Source of the DNA: Candidatus Nitrohelix vancouverensis
GTDB lineage: Bacteria; Nitrospinota; Nitrospinia; Nitrospinales; VA-1
Assembly (NCBI GenBank): GCA_015698305.1
Contig: CP048620.1
Coordinates: forward strand, 2,502,001 to 2,566,000
Length of the DNA: 64,000 nt
Reading direction: 5' to 3'
In this document: positions 44,712 to 53,021 of the stretch, in pieces
Layout of the letters: each line of letters begins with the position of its first letter
How positions within the stretch are numbered: position 1 is the stretch's first letter
Made by a program: the position numbers and the translations under genes
The notes under the pieces: generated by a model
The model's database searches: none
Seen by the model: the letters and a program-made list of their open reading frames with translations, nothing else
Told to the model about the DNA's origin: nothing

Positions 44712-45989
44712 ATGCCTGAGGTCTATAACTGGCAGTTAGGTCGCAAAGCGACGTATGTCTACGAAGAGAAACATCCGAAAGAACAGTTCACCTTCGTATT
44801 CAACACGAACCGCTGTATTGCGTGCCAAACCTGCACAATGGCTCATAAGTCAACCTGGACCTTCTCGAAGGGTCAGGAGTACATGTGGTGGAACAACGTA
44901 GAAACGAAGCCTTACGGCGGTTACCCGCAGTTTTGGGATTGGAAGATCCTGAAGATGCTGGAGCAGTCGAATCCGGGTCAGAACGTATGGAACGTACGTA
45001 AGACGTCTAACAAGGCGATCCACGGCGTTTATGAAGGCGTAACGATTTTCGAAGCGCCGGCAAAAATCGGTCTGAACCAGCAGGCGATCGGTTACGTACC
45101 GACAGACGAAGAATGGCGATTCCCGAACTTCGGCGAAGACACCGCACATGGACGAGAGTTCACGCAATCGCGTGAAGGAACGTTCGGCGGCGACAACGGC
45201 ACGAAGTCGGTATTGCCTGAGCATAAAATCTGGTTTTTCTACCTGCAGAGAATCTGTAATCACTGCACGTATCCGGGCTGTCTGGCCGCTTGTCCGCGTA
45301 AAGCGATCTACAAGCGTCAGGAAGACGGTATCGTATTGATCGACCAGAGCCGCTGCCGCGGTTACAAGAAGTGCGTAGAGCAGTGTCCTTACAAGAAGCC
45401 GATGTTCCGAGGCACGACGCGTATTTCTGAAAAATGTATCGCTTGTTACCCGCGCATCGAAGGTCTTGACCCGCTGACGGAAGGCGACCAGATGGAGACG
45501 CGTTGTATGGCGGCTTGCGTAGGCAAGATTCGTCTTCAGGGTCTGGTGAAAATCGGCAGCAATGGCGAGTGGGCGCATGATCCGGATAATCCACAGTATT
45601 ATCTGATCCGCGACCGCAAAGTTGCGTTGCCGTTGTACCCGCAACTGGGCACGGAGCCGAACGGATATTATATTCCGTCGCGTCACGTCCCGCGCGCGTA
45701 CTCGCAACAGATGTTTGGTCCGGGTGTGGATCATTCCATCGACCAGTACATGGTGCCGGATCGAGACCTGTTGGGCGTATTGCAGTTGTTCCGCACGACG
45801 CAGAGAATCATCTTCAAATGGAAACGTGAGCCAGGTCCGAAAATTTTCGAGACGAACGTTCATGGCAAGAAGTTTGAGATGTTCAACGACACGGTCATCG
45901 GGTTCAACAGGAAGGGCAAAGAAATCATCCGCGTTACGGTTGAAGAGCCTTTCTATGTACGACCTGAAGAAAACGTCGGTGCGTTCTAA
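44712..45989 (+). CDS. nxrB: Nitrite oxidoreductase beta subunit (iron-sulfur)
   Basis: 425 aa, GGGAGG 7-8 bases before ATG. It carries electrons from NxrA through four clusters and is exported with NxrA, having no signal of its own. Cluster motifs: CIACQTCTMAHKSTW (Cys35, 38, 41 and His45, where a fourth Cys is usual), CNHCTYPGCLAACPRKAIY, CRGYKKCVEQCPYKK (Tyr in the position that gives a [3Fe-4S] cluster in NarH), and CIACYPRIEGLDPLTE with ETRCMAACVGKIR. The tail VEEPFYVRPEENVGAF is typical of periplasmic NXR. Codon bias matches nxrA. Second gene of the operon, 83 bp after nxrA. Confidence 0.97.
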   Translation: MPEVYNWQLGRKATYVYEEKHPKEQFTFVFNTNRCIACQTCTMAHKSTWTFSKGQEYMWWNNVETKPYGGYPQFWDWKILKMLEQSNPGQNVWNVRKTSNKAIHGVYEGVTIFEAPAKIGLNQQAIGYVPTDEEWRFPNFGEDTAHGREFTQSREGTFGGDNGTKSVLPEHKIWFFYLQRICNHCTYPGCLAACPRKAIYKRQEDGIVLIDQSRCRGYKKCVEQCPYKKPMFRGTTRISEKCIACYPRIEGLDPLTEGDQMETRCMAACVGKIRLQGLVKIGSNGEWAHDPDNPQYYLIRDRKVALPLYPQLGTEPNGYYIPSRHVPRAYSQQMFGPGVDHSIDQYMVPDRDLLGVLQLFRTTQRIIFKWKREPGPKIFETNVHGKKFEMFNDTVIGFNRKGKEIIRVTVEEPFYVRPEENVGAF

Positions 45990-46032
45990 GGAACCGCAAC
46001 TGCGCTCTTGAGCGTATAGCAAACGGACCATC

Positions 46033-46058
46033 CCCTGCGCGGCCCAGGCCGCGCAGGG
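46033..46058 (+). other. Perfect hairpin between nxrB and nxrC
   Basis: Arms CCCTGCGCGG and CCGCGCAGGG pair with no mismatch around the loop CCCAGG, whose ends could extend the stem to 12 bp. It lies 44 bp after the nxrB stop and no T run follows. It mirrors the hairpin after nxrA, in the same relative place in the operon but with unrelated sequence. Confidence 0.78.
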
Positions 46059-46128
46059 TGATACCGCAAACTAAACGGTTGAGAGTCAATAATAAACTCT
46101 AACAGTCAAGTTAACTTAGGAGAGCACT

Positions 46129-47127
46129 GTGAACAGCAAATCTAAAATTGCAATGGCGTTTGTCGCTTCTTGTGCGCTGGGTTTGGGCGTTGCGTCCACC
46201 TCCGACGCGGCAGTGATCCAAGCGTTGAAAATTTCTGGGGACATCCCAGGCAATCCGGGCGATGTTTTCTGGTCAACCTACGGGCCGACCCGAGGCAAAG
46301 GTTCTCTGATTGAAATGGATCCTCAGATGATTACGAATCCGATGTGGCCGAACCCTGCAGTAAAATGGGTGAACGTCAAAGCGGCTTCAAACGGTAAAGA
46401 AGTAGCGGTACGTCTGGAATGGACTGATGGAACGCGAAACGACATCATGGTTCGATCTCAGCAGTATAAGGATCAAGCGGCCATTATGTTTCCGGTGGAT
46501 CAAACCGGCGAAGAGCCTCCATTCACGATGGGCGGCGACGGTGAGCGCGTGAACATCTGGCAATGGAAAGCAACCTGGGATAAAGAAGCTGCGGGCCTGG
46601 CAGGTAATGACGGCATGCAGGATCTCGAAGATCAGTATGCTGATATGGTTCTCGGTGGCGGCGGTTACTACATGTACGAGCCGGACGGCACCTTGTCTGG
46701 TTTGGACACGGTTCATGAGCCGGGCGCCAAGGAAGCTTCTCTCTCAAATCGCGGCGCAGGCGACATCAGCAAGCGCTCTACCCATTATGATAGCGGAATG
46801 GGAAAGAACGAAGGCGTTTACAACCCGGGTCGCGCAACGGGTAACATCATGTCAGACGCACGCAAGCGCGTTTCTGCAGTTGAAGATATGAATGCAGAAG
46901 GGTTCAGCACCCTGACGACTCAAGCGCATCAAGACGTTCAAGGTAAAGGCGATTGGGAAAACAACCGTTGGTCGGTTGTATTCAAACGCGCTTTGACCAC
47001 GAGCGATGCCAATGACACGCAATTCAACGGCGGTAAAACGCCAATGGCAATTGCTGTCTGGGACGGTCAGAACAAAGAGCGTAACGGCCAAAAAGCGGTA
47101 ACGCAATGGCACGAACTGCGCTACTAA
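46129..47127 (+). CDS. nxrC: Nitrite oxidoreductase gamma subunit candidate (haem-binding, secreted)
   Basis: 332 aa, GTG start with TAGGAGAG upstream. A Sec signal peptide (residues 1-27, ending ASTSDA) sends it to the periplasm. The mature protein resembles the gamma subunit of ethylbenzene/selenate/chlorate-type DMSO-reductase-family enzymes, which bind one haem b: VIQALKISGDIPGNPGDVFW, VKWVNVKAASNGKEVAVRLE, DQAAIMFPVDQTGEEPPFTM, VNIWQWKATWDK, and NRWSVVFKRAL with the KTPMAIAVWDGQNKERNGQK stretch. It should receive electrons from NxrB and hand them to a cytochrome c or the membrane. Haem ligands (Met/Lys in this family) are not certain. Third gene of nxrABC, followed by a terminator. Confidence 0.88.
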   Translation: MNSKSKIAMAFVASCALGLGVASTSDAAVIQALKISGDIPGNPGDVFWSTYGPTRGKGSLIEMDPQMITNPMWPNPAVKWVNVKAASNGKEVAVRLEWTDGTRNDIMVRSQQYKDQAAIMFPVDQTGEEPPFTMGGDGERVNIWQWKATWDKEAAGLAGNDGMQDLEDQYADMVLGGGGYYMYEPDGTLSGLDTVHEPGAKEASLSNRGAGDISKRSTHYDSGMGKNEGVYNPGRATGNIMSDARKRVSAVEDMNAEGFSTLTTQAHQDVQGKGDWENNRWSVVFKRALTTSDANDTQFNGGKTPMAIAVWDGQNKERNGQKAVTQWHELRY

Positions 47128-47157
47128 GCCTGACAGCTTAAATAGCTAAAATAAAGG

Positions 47158-47204
47158 CCCAGGGGGTGACCGTCTTTGACGGTTGCCTTCCTGGGTTTTT
47201 TTTT
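47158..47204 (+). terminator. Rho-independent terminator of the nxrABC operon
   Basis: Outer arms CCCAGG and CCTGGG enclose an inner pair ACCGTC/GACGGT, followed by nine or more T. It begins 30 bp after the nxrC stop and closes the operon before the convergent DJ-1-like gene. Confidence 0.9.
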
Positions 47205-47230
47205 GCCTGATTTCCCCCGCCACGTAACCC

Positions 47231-47764
47231 TTACAATAGCTGACGGATGGCTTCGCAAAACTCCGGCATGACAGACGCGTCTCTGGCGGATACAACGCGA
47301 TGATAGGACACAAGCCCCTCTTCCGCTACGGCTAAACGGTAATCATTCAAACGCGCTACAACGTCTTCATTACCCGGAGCGGCGACTTCGCCTTGCGCCA
47401 ATGAGGAAGAACCCAGAACCGGGGCCGCCATACCCGACGTCGCAACCACGCTTCCAGCCCGGTGATGGTCCGTTAAAATCTGAGGCAGGATCGGGTCATC
47501 CCAGAGTGATTTCTTTGCGCCCTTCCCTCCAGTCACTATCACAGCGTCGTATTTTCTTTGGTCCTGAAGATGCTTGTTCCAATCAACGATCATTCCATCT
47601 GGAGTGAAGCGGGTTTTCTTGTTCCCAACCGCTTCCTGTCCCAATCCAGAAAGAATCACCAACTTGTATTCCGGGGATGAAAAGAAATCACGAACGAAAA
47701 AAAGCTCGTCCTCGTCAAACTGGTTCTTGGGCATCACCAACAGAATGTTTTTCTTTTTATCCAT
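47231..47764 (-). CDS. DJ-1/PfpI-family protein lacking the nucleophile Cys
   Basis: 177 aa from ATG 47764; a TTG at 47797 extends it by 11 residues. The class I glutamine-amidotransferase-like fold is visible: NILLVMPKNQFDEDELFFVR, DGMIVDWNK, YDAVIVTGGKGAKKSLWDDP, then the nucleophile elbow VVATSGMAAPVL. In active DJ-1/PfpI proteins this elbow has Cys (AICHG, AICAAP); here it is Ser110 or Gly, so protease or glyoxalase activity is doubtful. It is convergent with the nxr operon and has no operon partner, with a tRNA gene just upstream. Confidence 0.82.
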   Translation of the reverse strand: MDKKKNILLVMPKNQFDEDELFFVRDFFSSPEYKLVILSGLGQEAVGNKKTRFTPDGMIVDWNKHLQDQRKYDAVIVTGGKGAKKSLWDDPILPQILTDHHRAGSVVATSGMAAPVLGSSSLAQGEVAAPGNEDVVARLNDYRLAVAEEGLVSYHRVVSARDASVMPEFCEAIRQLL

Positions 47765-47817
47765 TTGCAATGAGGGTTGGAGGACGCGTGAAAACAAGAT
47801 GCGCGCCTGTTAGAAAA

Positions 47818-47891
<74 letters not shown>

Positions 47892-48112
47892 TTTATATAG
47901 CGCTTAATTTATGCGAAGTGACGCGTTAAGGATCGACTTAATAATTAAGTGATAGTGAAGATATTAGCATTTTTTAAATTAAAATCCGATTTGAAAATGG
48001 GATTTTTCAAAAAAGATCCTTTATTCAATCTCAAAACTTTAACTAGAGAAAACGCTTTTCAGAAAGTTTCATCTGCGGCGCATTGCTGATTATGATGTAC
48101 AAATTAAATAGA

Positions 48113-50206
48113 TCATTTCTTATGGATCATATCCAGCGATTCGATAATTTTGTCCATATTATAATCCTTCAGGTATCCCTGAAAAAGTTTTAGCAATTTC
48201 TCATTCCCGCCCTGCTCTTCCAACACAATTAAAATTTTCTCTAACCGGGTGATGTTGTAGAGTTCTGCGGCTTCTTTCAATTGGGCGTGTATGTCTGCCT
48301 CGATAGCTATTTCTGATAGTTCACTTGATGTGATGCCTTCAGGAATAACGCTATCGGAATCCTGATATTCTCTATAAATATATTTCACACCGAGGAGTTC
48401 TTTCATGGAGTGAAAAATATCGCGCGCATGAAAGGGTTTGGAAATAAAATCGTCGCAACCAATAGAGAAATAATGATCCTTTTGGTGCGCAAAGACAGAC
48501 GCGGTTACGGCTATAATTTTTGGACGTTTTTTTCCGAATAACCCCAGAATTTTTTCAACCGCCTCTTCGCCATTCATCACGGGCATTCGCATGTCCATAA
48601 AAACAACATCGTATTTATTTCTCTGCAGTTCCTCTAACGCTTCTTTGCCGTTAACCGACTCAGTTACTTTTACAGCGGCATCCTTCAGAATTTCTGAAAG
48701 CACTTCACGGTTCAACGAATTATCATCGACCACCAAAGCATTCACAGAAAATCCTTCTACTAACTTGAAAACTTCCGGGCTGGAATAGTCCGGCAATTGG
48801 GAAGATTGTCCTGTAACGGTTGGCAAAGAAAGCGTGAAAAAAAACTTAGAACCGCGCCCCAAATGAGATTCAACCTGAAGTCTGCCTCCCATCAATTCAA
48901 TATGCTTTCTTGAAATAGTCAAACCCAGCCCGGCTCCGCCGTCCTGGTATCCGGCTTCTCCTTGCTGGAATGCGTTAAACAGACCCTCTATAGCATCCTG
49001 TTCAATTCCTGGGCCTTCATCGGAAACCTCAAAATAATACTCCCCTTCATCAACATTTTTAACCGTCAAGGTGATTTGCCCTTTAGCCGTGAATTTTACC
49101 GCATTGCCCAGGAGGTTGATGAGCACCTGTTTTAATTTATTTTCGTCGCCACTGACAATAGCGTTTTCTGTTCCTGAGGATTCCAGTCTCCAGATTAATT
49201 TTTTATCATCACATCGCGGTTTGAAAACTGATGAGGCCCATTCCAGAGCCGAATTCAGATCAAAGTCGCTACAGTTTAACTCCATAGAACCTGATTCAAC
49301 TTTTGAAATATCTAATATATTGTTGATCAATCCCAGTAAGTGATTTCCGCTCTTGCTAATGATTTCCAGACCGTGTCTCTGCTTGCGATCCAGGCTACTA
49401 TTGCGCTGAAGAATTTGGGCGTATCCTAAAATTCCATTCAGGGGGGTACGAATTTCATGACTCATGTTAGCCAGAAAAACGCTTTTAGTTTTATTTGCAG
49501 ACTCGGCGGCTTCGCGCGCCGCCTCTAAATCCTTTTGATACTTTGTAGAAGCTTCGAGAGCTTCTTCCAGCGGCCGGGTCATCGTACGGGATATGGCGAT
49601 TGAAAAAATGACAACCACCAGGAATGACAGAGTGAGACTCGCGATCAAGGTATTGACCTCATTATCAATACTGATGCCCAGGTTGTCGCTAACTTGCCGC
49701 GTCATTTCCTCATAACGTGTTTCCAATACATTGAAAGCTTCGATAGCAGGTATGTCGTCAATCCGGATAAAATCATCTACGACAACAGGCGTTGTTCCGT
49801 CGGCAATCAAGGCCCTGGCGATGAGCAACTTGGATTGATAATTTTCAATGCTCTGTTTGATTATTTCAAGGTTCTTCTTTTCCTCAGTCGAAATATCCCT
49901 GAACGTATTGTAGGAGGAAATTGCCTGGAGGGAGCGATCCAAATGTTCTCTGGCATCGTCAAAATATTTTACATTTCTTCGCAATACATAATTTTTATAG
50001 GCGTGTATAGCGCCGCCAAAACCCATATGGGATTTGATATCCATCAACAATTTCTGACGCAATGCGACCTGATCTCGGTAGACAGTCCAGTTTTCTTCAA
50101 TTTCATGGGCAGAACGGCTGAGCGTCCAAAAGGTGGATGAAAATATAAAGCCAATGATTAAAATCAGGAGTAAAAATTTTTGATTAATACTCAATCGCTG
50201 GAACAT
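48113..50206 (-). CDS. Hybrid sensor histidine kinase with C-terminal receiver
   Basis: 697 aa. Two membrane helices (FLLLILIIGFIFSSTFWTLS, and LIASLTLSFLVVVIFSIAIS near residue 200) enclose a helical periplasmic sensing domain of about 165 residues. Then HisKA with the His in FLANMSHEIRTPLNGILGYA, an HATPase (N-box KQVLINLLGNAVKFTAKGQI, DEGPGIEQ, GGAGLGLTISRKHIELMGG), and a receiver domain (ALVVDDNSLNREVLSEILKD, phospho-Asp in VVFMDMRMPVMNG, Lys in DFISKPFHARD). The last 90 residues are helical and lack a clear HPt His motif. Acts by phosphorelay to an unlinked partner. No neighbouring regulator gene; signal unknown. Confidence 0.93.
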   Translation of the reverse strand: MFQRLSINQKFLLLILIIGFIFSSTFWTLSRSAHEIEENWTVYRDQVALRQKLLMDIKSHMGFGGAIHAYKNYVLRRNVKYFDDAREHLDRSLQAISSYNTFRDISTEEKKNLEIIKQSIENYQSKLLIARALIADGTTPVVVDDFIRIDDIPAIEAFNVLETRYEEMTRQVSDNLGISIDNEVNTLIASLTLSFLVVVIFSIAISRTMTRPLEEALEASTKYQKDLEAAREAAESANKTKSVFLANMSHEIRTPLNGILGYAQILQRNSSLDRKQRHGLEIISKSGNHLLGLINNILDISKVESGSMELNCSDFDLNSALEWASSVFKPRCDDKKLIWRLESSGTENAIVSGDENKLKQVLINLLGNAVKFTAKGQITLTVKNVDEGEYYFEVSDEGPGIEQDAIEGLFNAFQQGEAGYQDGGAGLGLTISRKHIELMGGRLQVESHLGRGSKFFFTLSLPTVTGQSSQLPDYSSPEVFKLVEGFSVNALVVDDNSLNREVLSEILKDAAVKVTESVNGKEALEELQRNKYDVVFMDMRMPVMNGEEAVEKILGLFGKKRPKIIAVTASVFAHQKDHYFSIGCDDFISKPFHARDIFHSMKELLGVKYIYREYQDSDSVIPEGITSSELSEIAIEADIHAQLKEAAELYNITRLEKILIVLEEQGGNEKLLKLFQGYLKDYNMDKIIESLDMIHKK

Positions 50207-50383
50207 GTCTTACCTTGTGATCATCAGAAGCATTAATATTTATCTATCTATCATTAAATATTCACCCTTAGCTTAATGAATTCCATCCCCTCTATGGATT
50301 GATATTGAAAGATGACGCCTCTTTAAAAATTATAAAAAAATTTCAATCACCCTTGAGTATTCAATACGCTCGGATCATATGAT

Positions 50384-51031
50384 TCAGCCCATAAAGCGCC
50401 CTTGATCCCATTGACCTGCTTGAACTCCTTGCTGGGTCGCGAGTATTCCTTCTCCGTGATATTGATTGTGGGCAAAATGCCCCATATATCGATCCCCATT
50501 CACAAAGAGCATTTTGCCAGAACCGTGCATCTGGTTTTCCTCGACGGAACCAATGTACTTGTTACCATTGATGAATTTAAACTGGCCCTGCCCCTGCATT
50601 TTCCCAAACCGAAACTCGCCTGTGTAAACGTCGCCATTAGGATATGTGTAAATGCCGCGCCCATGAAATTGACCGTTCAACGCCATCCCCTCATATCGCG
50701 TTCCATCGGGCCATTTTTTATCAACCATTTCGATGGTCTGCGTCGGCTGTCTATCCTCCTCGTAAATATCCTGAGGGTAATAGTCATAGGGGGAAGAACC
50801 TTTCCCACTGCCGCCATAGGATGATCGCTGAGCCTCAGAGTGGTGTTTGATCAGCCGGGTATAGGATTCGCTAATCTGGAGAAACATCCGGTGAGCTTTC
50901 TCCTGAGCCTGTTTCTGGCTGGCTGGATATAAATCCGGGTGCCATTTTTTAACGAGTTTTCGATAGGATTTCTTGATGCTATCAAGCGAAGATCCCGGCT
51001 TCAGTTGAAGAATTTCGTAGTCTTTATACAT
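50384..51031 (-). CDS. DnaJ-domain / MORN-repeat fusion protein
   Basis: 215 aa. Residues 1-62 are a J domain: DYEILQLKPGSSLDSIKKSY, the His31-Pro32-Asp33 motif in KKWHPDLYP needed to stimulate DnaK ATPase, and FLQISESYTRLI. After a Ser/Gly/Tyr linker, residues about 105-215 form four to five MORN repeats (GTRYEGMALNGQFHGRGIYT, NGDVYTGEFRFGKMQGQGQF, NGNKYIGSVEENQMHGSGKM, GDRYMGHFAHNQYHGEGIL), a beta-hairpin solenoid that binds lipids or proteins. The fusion should recruit DnaK to a membrane or protein target. No signal peptide. It is divergent from the pseudoprotease gene. Confidence 0.9.
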   Translation of the reverse strand: MYKDYEILQLKPGSSLDSIKKSYRKLVKKWHPDLYPASQKQAQEKAHRMFLQISESYTRLIKHHSEAQRSSYGGSGKGSSPYDYYPQDIYEEDRQPTQTIEMVDKKWPDGTRYEGMALNGQFHGRGIYTYPNGDVYTGEFRFGKMQGQGQFKFINGNKYIGSVEENQMHGSGKMLFVNGDRYMGHFAHNQYHGEGILATQQGVQAGQWDQGRFMG

Positions 51032-51288
51032 AGGCTTTAGATTTTATGGTATATCGAAAAAATTCTAGCATATTTCACTCAATATCCCTTAAATTAAAAA
51101 AACGGACGGGCCGATAATTCCCCATAGGTCCAATTAAACATGATACAGCCACTGATATATTGTATTGTAACTTCCTGCCGTGTTCACCTTATATATATTC
51201 GAACTCAGGCTTCTTATTTATCTGACTGCAGTCCATAGTCAGCCTAACAGCATTTCTCCAGGATCACTGAAAGGCGCTGTGCAATCAC

Positions 51289-51969
51289 ATGTTTAAAATC
51301 ATTGGCGGTTTAGCCGCAATTGGATGCATCGCATTCCTGGTGTTCAACACGCCGGTTGTCCGCATGGGGTCCGGTTTTCTGATTGGCGAGGGTCGCTATG
51401 TCATAACCTATAACGATCTTGTTAAGAATGCGTCGACCCTTACGGTCCAATTTCCAAATGAAGACGATATCAAAGCGACCGTATTTCGCCAGGATGCCGA
51501 CCACAATCTGGCGATTCTGAAATTAGAAAATCAACCGCGCGTCAAATTTAATAAGCTGACCTTTCATAAACCGGGGATGAATGCAAAGAATGAAGTCGTT
51601 TTTACGCTTGGATATCCATGGACCAACACCATGGAAGACCGCCATTCTCTGATTGAAGGGTCCAGTCAACCCGATGGAAGTTCGATTTTCATTAAAATTA
51701 ACCTCCCTATTGACCCGGTCAATAGCGGCAGTCCTTTGTTCAACGAAAAAAATGAAGTGATCGGGATGGCTCTCACAGGAAAAGATATGGCGGACTATCA
51801 CTCCCTGCCTGTGCCAGCACATATTAATTTTGCGATACCCGTCCGATTCATCACCCCCTTGCTGGAATCTTCAAACATCTCCACCGATTCTCCTCTGAGT
51901 GAAAAATCACCCCGAGATGTCTTCATTGAAAATATAAGGAACAATGTTGTTCTCATTGAAGCCTCCTGA
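51289..51969 (+). CDS. Trypsin-fold (HtrA-like) pseudoprotease, membrane-anchored
   Basis: 226 aa. One hydrophobic N-terminal helix (IIGGLAAIGCIAFLVF) anchors or exports it. The rest follows the S1C/HtrA protease fold: GSGFLIGEGRYVIT, then YNDLV where the catalytic His should stand (Asp43 aligns), DADHNLAILKLE where the catalytic Asp aligns with Asn73, and DPVNSGSPLFNE where Ser146 is kept. Two of three triad residues are lost, so it should be inactive, binding rather than cutting. No PDZ domain follows, whereas HtrA has one or two. Related pseudoproteases of this fold work as scaffolds or adaptors. Role unknown. Confidence 0.72.
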   Translation: MFKIIGGLAAIGCIAFLVFNTPVVRMGSGFLIGEGRYVITYNDLVKNASTLTVQFPNEDDIKATVFRQDADHNLAILKLENQPRVKFNKLTFHKPGMNAKNEVVFTLGYPWTNTMEDRHSLIEGSSQPDGSSIFIKINLPIDPVNSGSPLFNEKNEVIGMALTGKDMADYHSLPVPAHINFAIPVRFITPLLESSNISTDSPLSEKSPRDVFIENIRNNVVLIEAS

Positions 51970-52092
51970 ACTTGAGAATCAGCTCAACAGCTCTATAATG
52001 TTGCAGGCTAGGTCATCCGTCGCTTTGACTTATCGGGCATGGCAGATTATTATAGGCAGGACTAAAGCGTCTTAAACTGGAGAACCCAACTC

Positions 52093-52971
52093 ATGATCAA
52101 AGTTCGTATCAGCCAGATTTTTTCCCATGCCGCCGAAGATGTCGTTGCGGCCAAAAAAGAATTGGACACTGGCGCTTCATTCGAAGACATGGTTCAAAAA
52201 TACAGCACTTGTCCTTCTAAATCCCAGCAGGGCGATTTGGGCTGGATGCCGGAAGGCAACGCAGAATCTTTACTTGGGAGCAAGGTGTCGGAAGACCAGA
52301 AGGGGGAGATTCTGGGGCCGATTCATTCGCCCTACGGCTATCATATTTTAAAAGTCTCCGATCTTGAAATAGAACGGATTGAAGGTCCCGTTAAACTGGA
52401 AATGGAGATGAGTTTTCTCAATGAAATCTTTCCAGATGCTCATTCCCTCTTATTCAAAAACTTTCATATAGGCTTGCCCATAGAGGGCTACCCCAAAGGC
52501 GAAACCCTGGCCAATATTTGCAAAGTTCATAACAAATCCGAGCTGGAAGTTTTGAACTTTCTCAATCAGGCCTTCTCGGACAAAAACGTCGCGACACTTT
52601 CCGTTGAAGCTCTCAAGGAAAAATTGAGTTCCGGCGCGACCGTTTCCCTTCTCGATATTCGCGAAGGCTGGGAACGCGATATCGCCAAAATTGAAGGCTC
52701 TTTGCTCATCACGCGCGATAATAACGAGGAGATTCTCTCATCACTACCCAAAGACCGTGAAATTGTTCTCATAGACTGGAAGCAGGACCGCAGTCCAAAT
52801 TTTCAGAAATGGCTGGCTCAACGCGGCTTCACGCAAGCCAAATGTCTCGAAGGCGGTATTGACGCCTGGGCTGAAAAAGCAGATACCCGCCTGTCGCGTT
52901 ATGATATCGACGAAGACGATGGATACCGCTACGAAGATATTCTTGAAGAGCCTGAAGATCATTCCCATTAA
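52093..52971 (+). CDS. Parvulin-type (PpiC) prolyl isomerase fused to rhodanese domain
   Basis: 292 aa. Residues about 1-95 are a parvulin domain: VRISQIFSHAAEDVVAAKKE, FEDMVQKYSTCPSKSQQGDL, GWMPEG, and IHSPYGYHILKVSD. A middle helical linker follows (residues 95-185). Residues about 190-275 are a rhodanese-like domain (VSLLDIREGWERDIAKIEGS, then IVLIDWKQDRSPNFQKWLAQ and CLEGGIDAWAEK); the active-site Cys loop has Asp in place of Cys, so no sulfurtransferase activity is expected. No signal peptide, so cytoplasmic. Such fusions probably pair protein folding with ligand binding. It is 123 bp downstream of the pseudoprotease on the same strand. Confidence 0.85.
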   Translation: MIKVRISQIFSHAAEDVVAAKKELDTGASFEDMVQKYSTCPSKSQQGDLGWMPEGNAESLLGSKVSEDQKGEILGPIHSPYGYHILKVSDLEIERIEGPVKLEMEMSFLNEIFPDAHSLLFKNFHIGLPIEGYPKGETLANICKVHNKSELEVLNFLNQAFSDKNVATLSVEALKEKLSSGATVSLLDIREGWERDIAKIEGSLLITRDNNEEILSSLPKDREIVLIDWKQDRSPNFQKWLAQRGFTQAKCLEGGIDAWAEKADTRLSRYDIDEDDGYRYEDILEEPEDHSH

Positions 52972-53021
52972 TCTCCATTAATCCACGAGCGCCAAGTTCT
53001 GGAATATTTTGGAAAGACCGC

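Noticed and set aside
44850-46031. A 393-codon open frame antisense to nxrB
   Set aside because: Same cause; the sense gene has all four cluster motifs in register.
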